63,154 bases of DNA from positions 3,831 through 66,984 of the forward strand of contig LKHC01000145.1 of assembly GCA_001618605.1 (NCBI GenBank), written 5' to 3'. This document shows positions 32,198 to 41,700 of this stretch, one piece after another. The stretch's first letter is position 1, and each line of letters opens with the position of its first letter. The position numbers were made by a program, and so were the translations under genes. The notes under the pieces were generated by a model. It was given only the letters and a program-made list of their open reading frames with translations, did no database searches and was not told where the DNA came from. Source of the stretch: Candidatus Fermentibacter danicus. Lineage in GTDB: Bacteria > Fermentibacterota > Fermentibacteria > Fermentibacterales > Fermentibacteraceae.

Positions 32198-33103
32198 ATG
32201 AGACGAATCCTGCCGGTGGCTCTGTTCGCCTGCCTCACGGCTCGCGCCGATGACGGAATATACCGGGACGCGGGCGCTTCGGCCTTCCAGTTCCTGAAGG
32301 TCGAAGTCTCCGCCCGCGCGGCCGCTCTGGGCGGGACGGTACTGCTGAACTCGGGCCCCCTTTCAGGGATGTCGTGCCCTTCAGGGCTGGCAGGGGTGGA
32401 CGGCCTCACCCTCACGGCCTGCCATGCCGGCTATCTGGGCTCCGCCACTCAGAATGCGGCGGCCCTGACCTGGGGCGGAGGGCGATTCCGATTCTCCGCC
32501 GGCATCAGCACCATTTCCGCCGGCGGTCTCGAATATCGCGGGGACGTGCCTACCTCCGAGCCTCTCGGAACCTTCGACTATCTCGACCTCGCCGTATCCG
32601 GAGCCGCGGCGGTGAGGCTCGGTGCGGTGGATGCCGGTCTGGGCGCCAAGATCATCCACGAGGAGATCTGGGATACGGACGACTGGGGCATGGCTGTCGA
32701 CGCATCCGCGGCCTTCCATCCGACAGGCTGGCTCGACATCGCACTGGCGGTCCAGAACGTGGGGCCTTCGGTCGATTTCGGCGAGAGGCCCGGTTACAGG
32801 ATGCCCATGACCTGGAGGACGGGCGCCAGGGTCACCCCGGTCCTCCCTCTGGCCGGTCCGGTCTCGGTCTCCGCCGAGATGTGCAAGCCCATAGACAACG
32901 AGGTCTCGGGCGGAGCGGGAGTCGAACTCAATCCGGTCGGCTGGCTCGATCTCAGAACCGGTTACAGGTTCGGTAGCGATTCCCAGGATCTCACCGCAGG
33001 GCTCGGGCTCTCATACGGCGGGTGGGCACTCGATTACGCCTGGATTCCCGGCGCGCTCTCCCTCGGGGACGTACACCGGATCGTCCTCACAACCCGGCTC
33101 TGA
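32198..33103 (+). CDS. PorV/PorQ-family outer-membrane protein, shorter paralogue
   Basis: 301 residues with a short signal peptide (LPVALFACLTARA). The N-terminal block GASAFQFLKVEVSARAAALGGTVLL is the PorQ/PorV-type start; alternating beta strands follow to a terminal IVLTTRL with an aromatic-poor barrel end. Compared with the family member at 6826 it lacks the Asn-Pro-Ala-Gly motif and the Asp/Gly insertion. GGAGG lies 4 bases before ATG 32198. It heads the plus-strand run surE-transglutaminases-murJ. Confidence 0.8.
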   Translation: MRRILPVALFACLTARADDGIYRDAGASAFQFLKVEVSARAAALGGTVLLNSGPLSGMSCPSGLAGVDGLTLTACHAGYLGSATQNAAALTWGGGRFRFSAGISTISAGGLEYRGDVPTSEPLGTFDYLDLAVSGAAAVRLGAVDAGLGAKIIHEEIWDTDDWGMAVDASAAFHPTGWLDIALAVQNVGPSVDFGERPGYRMPMTWRTGARVTPVLPLAGPVSVSAEMCKPIDNEVSGGAGVELNPVGWLDLRTGYRFGSDSQDLTAGLGLSYGGWALDYAWIPGALSLGDVHRIVLTTRL

Positions 33104-33120
33104 CCCCCGGAGACGCTTCC

Positions 33121-33846
33121 ATGATAGTATTGGTCACGAACGACGACGGCATAGACGCGCCCGGGCTGGAAGCCCTCGCCTCCGCCCTGTCGGAAGACTG
33201 GGACGCCTATGTCGTCGCTCCATCCGGTCACTGCAGCGGCACGGGGCATGCGCTGACCCTGTACCGCGACCTGTCCGTGGAGAAGCGCGGCGATCGTTCC
33301 TGGTGCGTCGGCGGGACTCCGGCGGACTGCGTCAAGCTCGCCATTGGAGAGCTCCTCGGGGTCCGTCCGGACGTGGTCGTGTCGGGGATCAATCCGGGGC
33401 CCAACATGGCCAACAACGTGCATTATTCCGGCACCATAGCGGCCGCGAGCGAAGCCGCGTTCTGGAACATTCCATCGATAGCCGTCAGCTCCGGTTCGCA
33501 GACCCCCCGGCACCTGGGCTGCACCGGCTCCTATGTCCGAAAACTCCTGCTGGCGGGCGTCCACCGGCTCATCCCCCGGTCCTGCGTTCTCAGCCTCAAC
33601 ATACCCGACCTGCCTCTCCGGGAACTCGGACAGCCGGTCTGGACGAGGACCGCCCGGTTTTCGGCCGATGCGCCCTTCATCGTGCTCGATCCCGGACGCT
33701 CCTACAGGTACGGCAGGATGCCCGATCCTACCCTGACGGATCCCTCCGGAACCGACGTGGAGGCCCTCAAGGCGGGCCTCGTGAGCGCAACGCTGCTGGG
33801 GCTCGACCGCAGCCTCCCCGGATTCGACCTCCCGCCCATCGGATAG
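33121..33846 (+). CDS. surE: 5'/3'-nucleotidase SurE
   Basis: 241 residues. Metal-dependent phosphatase of nucleoside monophosphates. The N-terminal VTNDDGIDAPGL carries the two metal-binding Asps (residues 8-9); VVAPSGHCSGTGHALT (~35), GTPADCVKL (~71) and VSGINPGPNMANNVHYSGTIAAASEA (~92-117, with the metal Asn) complete the site. The C-terminal arm includes WTRTARF and DVEALKAGLVSATLL. Located 17 bases after the PorV-like gene and 2 bases before the transglutaminase gene. Confidence 0.97.
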   Translation: MIVLVTNDDGIDAPGLEALASALSEDWDAYVVAPSGHCSGTGHALTLYRDLSVEKRGDRSWCVGGTPADCVKLAIGELLGVRPDVVVSGINPGPNMANNVHYSGTIAAASEAAFWNIPSIAVSSGSQTPRHLGCTGSYVRKLLLAGVHRLIPRSCVLSLNIPDLPLRELGQPVWTRTARFSADAPFIVLDPGRSYRYGRMPDPTLTDPSGTDVEALKAGLVSATLLGLDRSLPGFDLPPIG

Positions 33847-33848
33847 CC

Positions 33849-35633
33849 GTGGCCTCCGCTCTGGCCGCGGCGCTGCTGGTCTCGTCCGGCCCGGACGCCA
33901 TCTTCCTGGATCACCGGGCCTCGGTGGACCTGATCCGCAGCCCGGATCTCCTCGCCGTGGAAGTCTCGGACGAGACGATCATCCCCCTGAACGCCTCCGG
34001 AGTGGCCCGGTTCTCGTCCCTCTCCGTCCCGTACGACCGTTCGATGGAGACTGTCATGGTCGTGAAGGCCGAGATCCATCCAGTCCGTCCGGGTCGCCCG
34101 GAGGCCGAGGCCCGGGTGACGGAGAGGCCCAGGCCGGGACTTGCCGCATCCGGCCGGCTGGAGAGCAATTTCAGGGAGCTGGTGATCGAGTTCACAGGGG
34201 TGGAGACGGGGGACACCCTCTTCATCACGACCCGTCGCGAGATCGAAAGGCTTCCGCTCGTCGACGCCTACAGCTACTCGTTCTTCTCCCAGTCCACGGA
34301 CAGCATCGCGTCGAGCTGCTTCTCGGTCCGGTGGCCCGCCGGAGCGCCGCTGCTGATCGCAGGGCCGCCGCCTTCGACGGATTACGAGGCCGGCGGCGTG
34401 AGACATCTGCAATGGCCCTGCGGTCCGATGCCGGCGCTGCCCCCGCTTCCTCTGGGAGTACCGGTGGAGATGGAGGCCCGGCGCGTGATCATCGCCTCGC
34501 ACCCGCCGGAGGAGCTGGGGGCGCTGCTCTGTCCCGTTCTGGACCCGGGCGGCGCCGGTGGAGCCGAAGAGGCCGCCCTGTCCATGGTGATAGACTCCGT
34601 CGGGCGTGATCCGGATTCCCTCAGGGCCTGGGTGGCGAGGAGCATCTCCTTTCTCGGCGCAGGCATCGGGGCGCATCCGGGGTTCACCCCCAGGACCCCT
34701 CTGCAGACGCTCCAGGACAGGTGCGGAGTCTGCAGGGACAAGTCCGTCCTCCTCACCGCACTGCTGAGGGAGGCAGGGAGCCGGGCGTGGCTCGGGCTGA
34801 CCAGGGTCTCGCATCCTCTCGACGAGCTCTGCGGGATCAGGGATTTCGACCACATGGTCGTTCTGCTCGAGAGGGACGGGGCGATCGATATCCTCGACCC
34901 TTCCACGGCCGGCCACTCCACTCCCGCAGGGTACGCCCTGCGGGGCCTCCCCGTGCTGCCCGTCGCGCCATGGTGCAGGGGGTACGAGACGGTCCCCTCC
35001 GAAGGATGCGACACCCTGTCCATCCGGATGTCGCTGGGCTTCTCGTCCGGGCTGGACAGCCTCTCGGGAGGTTTCGAGGCCGGATTCACTGGGGCGGTGG
35101 ACGAACTCTGGAGGGACATGCTCTCCAGGGTGGATGTGGAAGCTTGGCCCGAAATGCTGGAAGCCCTCTTCGGAGCTTCTCCATCCAGCGCCCTCCGTAT
35201 CGTGGGCGATCCCCACGATCCCCTGTCGGCCGTCTCCGTGGAGGGTACGATCACCATCCCCTCCCGCCTGATCGGGGACGGGGACACCTCGGCTATGATC
35301 CTCCCCGGGCTGGTCGACGTGAACAGGGCGGGCTCCAGGATCGCCGCCCTTCTCCTCGCCGGAGAGGGATCGAGCGGACGGGCCGAGGGTACGGATACGC
35401 CGATGATCGAACTTCTGGACGCCGCCATCTGCATCCCGGAGGGATTCGCTCCATCCCTGCCGGAACCGGCTTCGGCCGAGGGTCATGAGGTCTCCGTGCG
35501 GATCGAGGGAGACTCGCTGAGATGGTCTGAATCCTGCGATCTCGGAAACCACGCTGTCTCCCGGCTCAGGAGAACGGCGCTGGCCAGATGCGCCGGCTCG
35601 CCTCGCGGCATCCTCCTGACGGAGGAAAGATGA
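33849..35633 (+). CDS. secreted DUF3857-type transglutaminase-like protein, catalytic triad intact
   Basis: 594 residues from GTG 33849 with a signal-like N-terminus. Residues ~20-230 form a beta-rich DUF3857-like domain; ~255-355 is a transglutaminase-like core with the triad Cys295 (DRCGVCRDK), His335 (DFDHMVV) and Asp350 (DILDPS); the C-terminal ~200 residues are beta/helical and unassigned. Such periplasmic proteins are common in FCB bacteria; a protease or cross-linking role is possible but unproven. No clear Shine-Dalgarno, so it is probably coupled to surE. Overlaps the next gene by 4 bases. Confidence 0.82.
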   Translation: MASALAAALLVSSGPDAIFLDHRASVDLIRSPDLLAVEVSDETIIPLNASGVARFSSLSVPYDRSMETVMVVKAEIHPVRPGRPEAEARVTERPRPGLAASGRLESNFRELVIEFTGVETGDTLFITTRREIERLPLVDAYSYSFFSQSTDSIASSCFSVRWPAGAPLLIAGPPPSTDYEAGGVRHLQWPCGPMPALPPLPLGVPVEMEARRVIIASHPPEELGALLCPVLDPGGAGGAEEAALSMVIDSVGRDPDSLRAWVARSISFLGAGIGAHPGFTPRTPLQTLQDRCGVCRDKSVLLTALLREAGSRAWLGLTRVSHPLDELCGIRDFDHMVVLLERDGAIDILDPSTAGHSTPAGYALRGLPVLPVAPWCRGYETVPSEGCDTLSIRMSLGFSSGLDSLSGGFEAGFTGAVDELWRDMLSRVDVEAWPEMLEALFGASPSSALRIVGDPHDPLSAVSVEGTITIPSRLIGDGDTSAMILPGLVDVNRAGSRIAALLLAGEGSSGRAEGTDTPMIELLDAAICIPEGFAPSLPEPASAEGHEVSVRIEGDSLRWSESCDLGNHAVSRLRRTALARCAGSPRGILLTEER

Positions 35634-37117
35634 CGGGCCTTGTCCTCGCCTCGCTGCTGCCGTCCGCAGTCGCCTCCGCGTCCTTCCTCGGCATGGAGCT
35701 GTCCATGAGGGATGAGGTTCTGGTGACGGAGCTTACGGTGGACGGCTACCCCGGGAGGCGGTATCCCGTCCCGTTCGATCCCGCCTTCATGGACGCCGAA
35801 CTCGAAGAGGCCTGGGTGGCTTCTCCGACCGGAGGCAGGATCGACGTGCCCGCCTGGGCCGTCGATACCCTCAGCGTAGTGTCCGGCATGCCCTCGGCCC
35901 TGGTCGTGGCATTCCCTGGAGCGATGGGGGAGGGCGGCTTCCTCCGCGCCACGGTCACGGACAGGAGTTCCGCCTGGAGCCGTGGCGCATGGTTCGACTT
36001 CACCGCCCCGGAGTGGCCCGACAGCGTCCGGATAGTCTTCAGGGACTCCGGCCGTGAGCCGGTCTGGTCCGGAGAGGGATACGAATTTTCCATGGACGGC
36101 CGGGACGCCGTCTTCACCGCCGGACCATCGGCGGGGCGCCTGTCGGTCTCGTGCTTCACCGACTGGGACGACCTGTACGAATTCCTGCGGACCTCGTTCG
36201 ACGAGGCCGCGAACGCGCCCGTGCCCTCCTCCGTCAGGGGGGCCGCGATCGAAGCCGCCGCCTCCGGCGCCGACGGGACGATGATCGCAGCCAGGCTGCG
36301 GACCATTCTGTGCAACAGCTTCAGGTTGAAGAGCGCCGGGCATCCGGCGTCCCTCCTGGAGGTCGATCCCCTCGAAACCCTCATGAGAACGAGGTCGGCC
36401 GACAGACTGGAGATGGCCCTGGTGGCGGTCTCGATCCTCGAGGCGATGGACATGGACGCCGAACTCCTCTTCGGCGCCGCAGACAGGGCGGAGGTGCCGA
36501 TCCCGTCGGACTGGGACAGGCCTCTCGTTTCCATCGCCCTGGCTGACGGGCGAGTGCTGCTCATCGATCCATCGGCATATCTGAACAGCGCGTTCCATGT
36601 CCCCGACAGGGAGTCGATGGACATCCTGGGGCCGGGCTGCGGCAGGCCGCTCGAACCTCCGGCCGGCGGCCCCGAGGACTTCTGGAGGGAGACATGGACT
36701 GTCGCCCCGGACGGATCGTTCGCGCTCGAAGTACTCACCGGCGGATCGGCCGATTCCCTTCTCAGGCACAGGCTGGCGGGACTGGACGGGCCCTCCGCGT
36801 CCGCCTCGCTGGCCCTCTGGCTTCTCCAGGGCGGGGGACCGGCCGCGATCGAGAGCCTCGAGACCACCGATCTGTTCGACCTCTCCACCCCGGCTTCCCT
36901 CTGCGCCTGCGGACGGCTTCCCGACATCGTCGCTCCGGGTTCGCAGATTCTGCTCCCCAGGCTGCCGGTGCGCCAGGAGAACGGGACACAGAGGATCTGG
37001 AACCTGCCGGCGAGGATCGCGGCCTTCTCCCGGGGTCTGTCCTTGTCGGGCGGCGGTTTCTCGCTCGAGGAGGTCGATGGTGGACCGGCCTGTCCGGCTG
37101 CTCTCTTCGAAATGTAA
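35630..37117 (+). CDS. degenerate transglutaminase-like secreted protein (triad lost)
   Basis: 495 residues with a signal peptide (GLVLASLLPSAVASA). Aligning it by eye to the preceding protein, the core keeps the frame DPLETLMRTRSADRLE versus TPLQTLQDRCGVCRDK and DWDRPLV versus DFDHMVV. The catalytic Cys is replaced by Ala257 and His by Arg297, while Asp313 remains; spacing (40 and 16 residues) matches the active copy (40 and 15). It therefore looks like a pseudoenzyme, perhaps a partner or inhibitor of its neighbour. ATG 35630 overlaps the neighbour's stop. 135 bases without features separate it from murJ. Confidence 0.75.
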   Translation: MTGLVLASLLPSAVASASFLGMELSMRDEVLVTELTVDGYPGRRYPVPFDPAFMDAELEEAWVASPTGGRIDVPAWAVDTLSVVSGMPSALVVAFPGAMGEGGFLRATVTDRSSAWSRGAWFDFTAPEWPDSVRIVFRDSGREPVWSGEGYEFSMDGRDAVFTAGPSAGRLSVSCFTDWDDLYEFLRTSFDEAANAPVPSSVRGAAIEAAASGADGTMIAARLRTILCNSFRLKSAGHPASLLEVDPLETLMRTRSADRLEMALVAVSILEAMDMDAELLFGAADRAEVPIPSDWDRPLVSIALADGRVLLIDPSAYLNSAFHVPDRESMDILGPGCGRPLEPPAGGPEDFWRETWTVAPDGSFALEVLTGGSADSLLRHRLAGLDGPSASASLALWLLQGGGPAAIESLETTDLFDLSTPASLCACGRLPDIVAPGSQILLPRLPVRQENGTQRIWNLPARIAAFSRGLSLSGGGFSLEEVDGGPACPAALFEM

Positions 37118-37252
37118 GGACTTCAGCCTGCTTCGCCCGGGATCCGTTACCCTCCGCAGCGGTTCTTCGTCATCTTCCAGCCATCGCCCGGCTGCGCGCC
37201 GGCCGGGATCGGAGGCCCGACGGAACGCCCCATGTGAGGGAAGGATGATTCT

Positions 37253-38908
37253 GTGACTGAAATGGAGAGGGAAGTGCGGGAAGAGGGACCGGCGGCGCTC
37301 GGTTCCATCCAGCAGGAAGGCGGGAAGGTCGCCCGGGCCGCCGGCATGATGGGCATCCTCACCCTAGTCAGCAGGCTTCTGGGGCTTGCGAGGGACATCG
37401 GTCAGGCGGCGGTTCTGGGGACGGGCATCGCCGCAGACGCCTTCACGCTCGCATTCGTGATCCCCAACATCCTTCGGAGGCTGTTCGGCGAATCCACCGT
37501 CAGCGCGGCTCTCGTGCCCACCCTCACCTCGACTCTCGTCGACAAGGGCAGGGCGGAGGGCTCCAGGCTGGGGTCCAGAATCGTCACCTTCACCGTCGTC
37601 TGCCTCACCGTCATCACCATAGCGGGCATCCTCGCAGCCCCTCTGCTGGTAAGACTCTTCGCCCCCGGCTTCGAGGGCGAGCCGGGCAAGACCCTTCTGG
37701 CGACCAGACTTCTCCGGTTTATGTTCCCCTACATCCTCTTCGTCGGCACAGCCGCCGTGGTGATGGGGATTCTGAACAGCGCCAGACACTTCCTCACGCC
37801 CACACTGGGGCCGATCCTCTTCAACATCTCCGCTCTCTGCGGCCTTTTCGCGCTGCCGTTGCTCTGGCGTCCGGATGAACCCGTCTGGCCGTATTCGGCG
37901 GGCATCCTGGCGGGCGGGGCGGCACAGCTCCTGGTTCAGCTCCCGGCTCTCCGCAGGAACGGCTTCTCCATCCGCCCGGACTTCTCCTTCGGAGATCCGG
38001 CGCTCAAGACGGTTCTGCGTCTCGCCGTGCCGGCGCTTGTGGGTCTCGTAGCCGCGGAGTTCAACATCCTGGTGGACCAGATGGTGGCATCGGTCCTGGA
38101 GGAGGGCAGCGTGGCCGCCCTCTCCTACGGGAACAGGATCATGCAGTTCCCGCTGGGCATCTTCGCAGTGGCCGCAGCCACCGCGCTGCTGCCGACGCTA
38201 AGCCGCCAGGCCGCGCTGAACAGGCTCGAAGAGGCCAGGAAGACCCTGGGCTATGCCACTCTGGGGCTGGCCGCGCTGCTCCTGCCGGCGACCATATTCA
38301 TCACGGCGCTGGGCCGTGAAACCATCACGGTGCTCCTGGCCAGGGGCGCCTTCGGAGCGGATTCGGTCGATCTCACCACGGCGGCTCTGATCTATTACTC
38401 CCTCGGCCTCCTGTTCTACGGCGGAGTGAAGATCACCGCACCGGTGTTCTACGCCATGAAGGACACGCATACCCCCGCCATGATCGGCATGGCCAGCATG
38501 GGGCTGAACATCGTGCTCAACGTCCTGCTGTCCCTGCTGTTCATCCGGACGGGCTGGGAGAGGCCCCTGGCGGGAGTCGCGCTGGCGACGAGCCTTTCGT
38601 CGGCGGCCAATCTCGTGGCCTTACGGATAGCCATGAGGAGAAGGCTGGGGCGTGGAGGAGGAGCGCCCGTGCGCGCATGGGCGGCAACCCTTCCGGCGTC
38701 CGCCGCCTGCCTCGGACTCCTCGTCCTGTTGAAGCCGCGGGTGGCGGGGATGTGTTCCGGAGGTTTCCTCCCGGGCCTGATTGCGCTCGGGGTCGCCGCC
38801 GTCTCTTCGATGGCCTGTTTCCTGATCGTCTTCGCTCTCGCTGGAGGCGCCGGGGTCGCAACGCTGAGGAGGTTCGTCTTCCGCCGTGGACGGGAAGACC
38901 TCTCTTGA
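37253..38908 (+). CDS. murJ: lipid II flippase MurJ
   Basis: 551 residues, about 14 helices, MviN/MurJ family of the MOP superfamily. Signatures: ILTLVSRLLGLARDIGQAAVLG (~33), ADAFTLAFVIPNILRRLFGESTVSAALVP (~60-88), GILNSARHFLTPTLGPI and LVDQMVASVLEEGSVAALSYGNRIMQFPLGIFAVA (~275). Flips lipid II across the inner membrane for peptidoglycan assembly. GTG 37253 has GGAAGG 7 bases upstream; ATG 37262 is an alternative. The last 23 bases overlap uvrC. The N-terminal ~28 residues are polar and Glu-rich, longer than usual. Confidence 0.96.
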   Translation: MTEMEREVREEGPAALGSIQQEGGKVARAAGMMGILTLVSRLLGLARDIGQAAVLGTGIAADAFTLAFVIPNILRRLFGESTVSAALVPTLTSTLVDKGRAEGSRLGSRIVTFTVVCLTVITIAGILAAPLLVRLFAPGFEGEPGKTLLATRLLRFMFPYILFVGTAAVVMGILNSARHFLTPTLGPILFNISALCGLFALPLLWRPDEPVWPYSAGILAGGAAQLLVQLPALRRNGFSIRPDFSFGDPALKTVLRLAVPALVGLVAAEFNILVDQMVASVLEEGSVAALSYGNRIMQFPLGIFAVAAATALLPTLSRQAALNRLEEARKTLGYATLGLAALLLPATIFITALGRETITVLLARGAFGADSVDLTTAALIYYSLGLLFYGGVKITAPVFYAMKDTHTPAMIGMASMGLNIVLNVLLSLLFIRTGWERPLAGVALATSLSSAANLVALRIAMRRRLGRGGGAPVRAWAATLPASAACLGLLVLLKPRVAGMCSGGFLPGLIALGVAAVSSMACFLIVFALAGGAGVATLRRFVFRRGREDLS

Positions 38909-40772
38909 GGCCGCAGTAGAAGGCGCCCCGCATCTGCCAGGGGTCTACCGCTTCGTGGACGCCTCGGGCCGTATCCTCTACATCGGCAAAGCTATAGACA
39001 TAAGCAGGAGGCTCCGGGGCCACCTCTCGAACCCCGGCGACGAGAGGCACAGGATCATCCTCGAGAAGTCCTGCTCGGTGGAGTGGACCGTCACCCGTTC
39101 CGAGCTGGAGGCGCTCGTCCTCGAAGCCGACCTGATAAGGATACACAAGCCGCCACTCAATGTCCGGCTCAGGCAGGACCAGCGCTATCCCTACCTCGAA
39201 CTGACGATGGACGAGGAACTGCCGCGCCTGCTGGTGACACGGAAGATCGACCCGTCCAGAGATATCCCGCGATTCGGACCCTACCCCGACGCCCGCACCC
39301 TCAGAGCGCTGGTCGAGTTCCTTCAGGAGGCCTTTCCCCTCCGGAGGTGCCGCACTCCCCGTCCATCCGGCGCACCCGGAAGGAGCTGCCTCCTGGGCCA
39401 GATCTCCAGGTGCCCGGCCCCGTGCGTCAATGGAACCGCAGGGTACTCGGAGAATGTCTCTTCGGTGCTCAGGGTGCTGAAGGGCGACTGGGAGGGCGCC
39501 AGGCGCGGCATCTCCGACCTCATGGAGGAGTGCGCCGCCTCGATGAGGTACGAGGAGGCGGCGCGCTGGAGGAACCTGCTGACCAGACTGGATTCCCTCG
39601 GATGGCCCGCGCCGGAGGCGGTCAGGGATCGTGTGAGCAGGGACATAGCGGCAGTCAGGGAGAACTGGGGCATCATCCTGCAGATGAGGTCGGGTCGTTT
39701 CACCGGAGTGGTGAGGCTGCCCTTCGAGAGCAGGTGGAAGCTGGCCGCAGTCCCGGAGAGGCTCTCGGTCCTTATTCGAACATACTACGCGGAAACCGGC
39801 GACATCCCCCGGGAGGTCGTGGCTATGGAACCTCCCTCCGATGCCGGCGTGCTGGAGGAGTGGCTGAAGGGGAGGCGTGGAAGCGCCGTCAGCCTGATCT
39901 CGCCGGTGCGCGGCGCCATGAGGGAACTCGTCGAGGTGGCCCTGAAGGACCTGGAGCACTTCCTGGCGAGGCTGGAGTGGAAGAGGCCGGGAGGCAGGAG
40001 GGAAAGGACGGAGGCCGCCCTGGAGGGGCTTGCCGACATGCTCGGCCTGCCCGCCCCACCGCGCTGGATGGTGGCGCTGGATGCCTCGACGATCCAGGGT
40101 TCTTTCCCCGTGGCCGCCCTGGTGAGCTTCCGGGACGGGAGGCCGGACAAGGCGGGGTACAGGCGTTTCTCGATGGACGCGGAGATAGGCAGGAACGATC
40201 CGGCGATGATAGCGGACGCGGTGAGGAGATATCTGGCCGGAGCCGGGGAGGGGGAGATCCCCTCGCTCTTCCTCATCGACGGAGGAATCACACAGCTCCG
40301 GGCCGCGATCGGGGCGGCGGGCGACGTCGCTCTGCGAACGCTCTTCGTGGCGATCGCCGAAAAGGAGGAGACGCTGCTCTGCGGGAATGAGGAGAGAAAG
40401 ATATCGAGGCCTGTCGACGAGCCTCCCATGAGGCTTCTCATCGCGATGAGGGACGAGGCTCACCGCTTTGTCCTCCACTACCACAGGACCAGCCGTTCGA
40501 GAGGGGAGATGAGATCCGTGCTCGACGACATTCCGGGGATAGGTCCGGCCCTGCGCGGGCTTCTCCTGTCCACCTTCGGAAGCGTCGACAGGCTGCGGGC
40601 GGCGACGGAGGAGGACCTGGGCAAGATCCCGGGCATAGGAAAAACCAGGGCTGCGCTGCTCAGGAGGTATCTCGATGACTGGGAGAGACCGGAACAGGTT
40701 CGGCTCGGTGCCGAAGGAGATGCACAGGGACGAGAGGGGCTGGGTGATCAACCCGTTCGATCATCTCGCTGA
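38886..40772 (+). CDS. uvrC: UvrABC system protein C
   Basis: 628 residues from GTG 38886. Nucleotide excision repair nuclease. GIY-YIG domain at ~15-95 (GVYRF, ILYIGKA), zinc-binding-type Cys set (RRCRTPRP, SCLLGQISRCPAPC), UVR-like helix (~200-235), the RNase H-like endonuclease half with ALDASTIQGS (catalytic Asp, ~400) and FLIDGGITQLRAA, and paired helix-hairpin-helix motifs (DIPGIGPALRG, KIPGIGKTRAA) at ~545-600. The last 33 codons overlap the cupin gene, giving a polar C-terminal tail that looks unconserved. Confidence 0.96.
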   Translation: MDGKTSLEAAVEGAPHLPGVYRFVDASGRILYIGKAIDISRRLRGHLSNPGDERHRIILEKSCSVEWTVTRSELEALVLEADLIRIHKPPLNVRLRQDQRYPYLELTMDEELPRLLVTRKIDPSRDIPRFGPYPDARTLRALVEFLQEAFPLRRCRTPRPSGAPGRSCLLGQISRCPAPCVNGTAGYSENVSSVLRVLKGDWEGARRGISDLMEECAASMRYEEAARWRNLLTRLDSLGWPAPEAVRDRVSRDIAAVRENWGIILQMRSGRFTGVVRLPFESRWKLAAVPERLSVLIRTYYAETGDIPREVVAMEPPSDAGVLEEWLKGRRGSAVSLISPVRGAMRELVEVALKDLEHFLARLEWKRPGGRRERTEAALEGLADMLGLPAPPRWMVALDASTIQGSFPVAALVSFRDGRPDKAGYRRFSMDAEIGRNDPAMIADAVRRYLAGAGEGEIPSLFLIDGGITQLRAAIGAAGDVALRTLFVAIAEKEETLLCGNEERKISRPVDEPPMRLLIAMRDEAHRFVLHYHRTSRSRGEMRSVLDDIPGIGPALRGLLLSTFGSVDRLRAATEEDLGKIPGIGKTRAALLRRYLDDWERPEQVRLGAEGDAQGREGLGDQPVRSSR

Positions 40773-41061
40773 TCCCACGGCGGTTACGCACTGCCACGCA
40801 TTCTCCATAGAGCCCGGATGCAGGCGCGGCGGCCACGTCCACGAGGGTCGCGACGAGCAGGTGGCCGTGCTCGGCGGCACCGTCGCCATCGTGGACATGG
40901 AGACTGGGCACGAGGAGATGATGTCTCCGTCGAGCGACCGCCTGCTGGTGATACCGCCCGGAGTTCCCCACGTCTTCGAGAACAGGTCCGGTGTAACCGC
41001 AGTGGCGCTCTGCTTCAGCTCGGGCCCGGACTTCAGCGGGGACGCCGGGCCGCGTCTCTGA
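40675..41061 (+). CDS. cupin-domain protein
   Basis: 128 residues. Single conserved beta-barrel with metal-ligand motifs GGHVHEGRDEQVAVLGG (~52-68) and a second motif PPGVPHVFENRS (~94). The start ATG 40675 lies inside uvrC but is preceded by AGGAGG at 7 bases, an excellent ribosome site; an ATG at 40720 has poor spacing. It resembles small cupins that sense or isomerise sugars or protect metal sites, but the substrate is unknown. Overlaps uvrC by 98 bases in another frame. Confidence 0.82.
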   Translation: MTGRDRNRFGSVPKEMHRDERGWVINPFDHLADPTAVTHCHAFSIEPGCRRGGHVHEGRDEQVAVLGGTVAIVDMETGHEEMMSPSSDRLLVIPPGVPHVFENRSGVTAVALCFSSGPDFSGDAGPRL

Positions 41062-41165
41062 AATCCGCCTTATCCACCCCGGCCTTCCTCTTTTGTAGAT
41101 TCCACAGACCGCCCTGCGACCGATCCGGGCTCGCGGGCGAAACGCACAAACCACGGGAGGAAACC

Positions 41166-41666
41166 ATGAGCAGCACTCTGGACGATCTCAAGGAAGCCTT
41201 CGCGGGCGAATCGCAGGCCAACAGGAAGTATCTCGCATTCGCGCGGAAAGCGGAGCAGGACGGCCACCCGCAGGCCGCGAGGCTCTTCAGGGCCGTGGCC
41301 GAAGCCGAAACCGTGCATGCCCTTTCGCACCTCCGCGCCATGGGCGGCATCGGCGGGACGGCCGACAACCTGAAGAATGCGGTTGACGGCGAGGTTTACG
41401 AGTTCAAGAGCATGTATCCGCCCATGATCGAACGCGCGAAGGCTGCGGGAGAGAAGCAGGCCCTCAGGTCGTTCGAGTTCGCAAAGGCCGTCGAGGAAAT
41501 CCATGCCGGTCTCTACCAGAAGATGCTGGATGGCCTGGGCGGATCGGATGCCGAGCAGTATCCCTACTTCGTCTGCCCCGTGTGCGGTCATACGGCCGAG
41601 CGCGGCGCTCCCGACACCTGCCCGATCTGCGGCGCGAAGGGATCGAGCTACATCAGGATCGACTAG
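41166..41666 (+). CDS. rbr: rubrerythrin
   Basis: 166 residues. N-terminal four-helix ferritin-like domain with diiron ligands in AFAGESQANRKY and EAETVHALSH, then FAKAVEEIHAGLY, and a C-terminal rubredoxin-like Fe(SCys)4 site CPVCGH...CPICGA. NAD(P)H-linked peroxide reductase typical of anaerobes and microaerophiles. GGGAGG lies 5 bases before ATG 41166. The 104 bases upstream have no clear -35/-10 pair. Its presence suggests an anaerobic lifestyle with peroxide defence. Confidence 0.96.
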   Translation: MSSTLDDLKEAFAGESQANRKYLAFARKAEQDGHPQAARLFRAVAEAETVHALSHLRAMGGIGGTADNLKNAVDGEVYEFKSMYPPMIERAKAAGEKQALRSFEFAKAVEEIHAGLYQKMLDGLGGSDAEQYPYFVCPVCGHTAERGAPDTCPICGAKGSSYIRID

Positions 41667-41700
41667 GCGCCGCCGGCTGGCCGGCTCGTCGTCTCTTGTC

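Noticed and set aside
33702-35552. Long minus-strand open frame (616 codons)
   Set aside because: Antisense shadow of surE and the transglutaminase gene.
38541-40751. Long minus-strand open frame (736 codons)
   Set aside because: Antisense shadow of murJ and uvrC.
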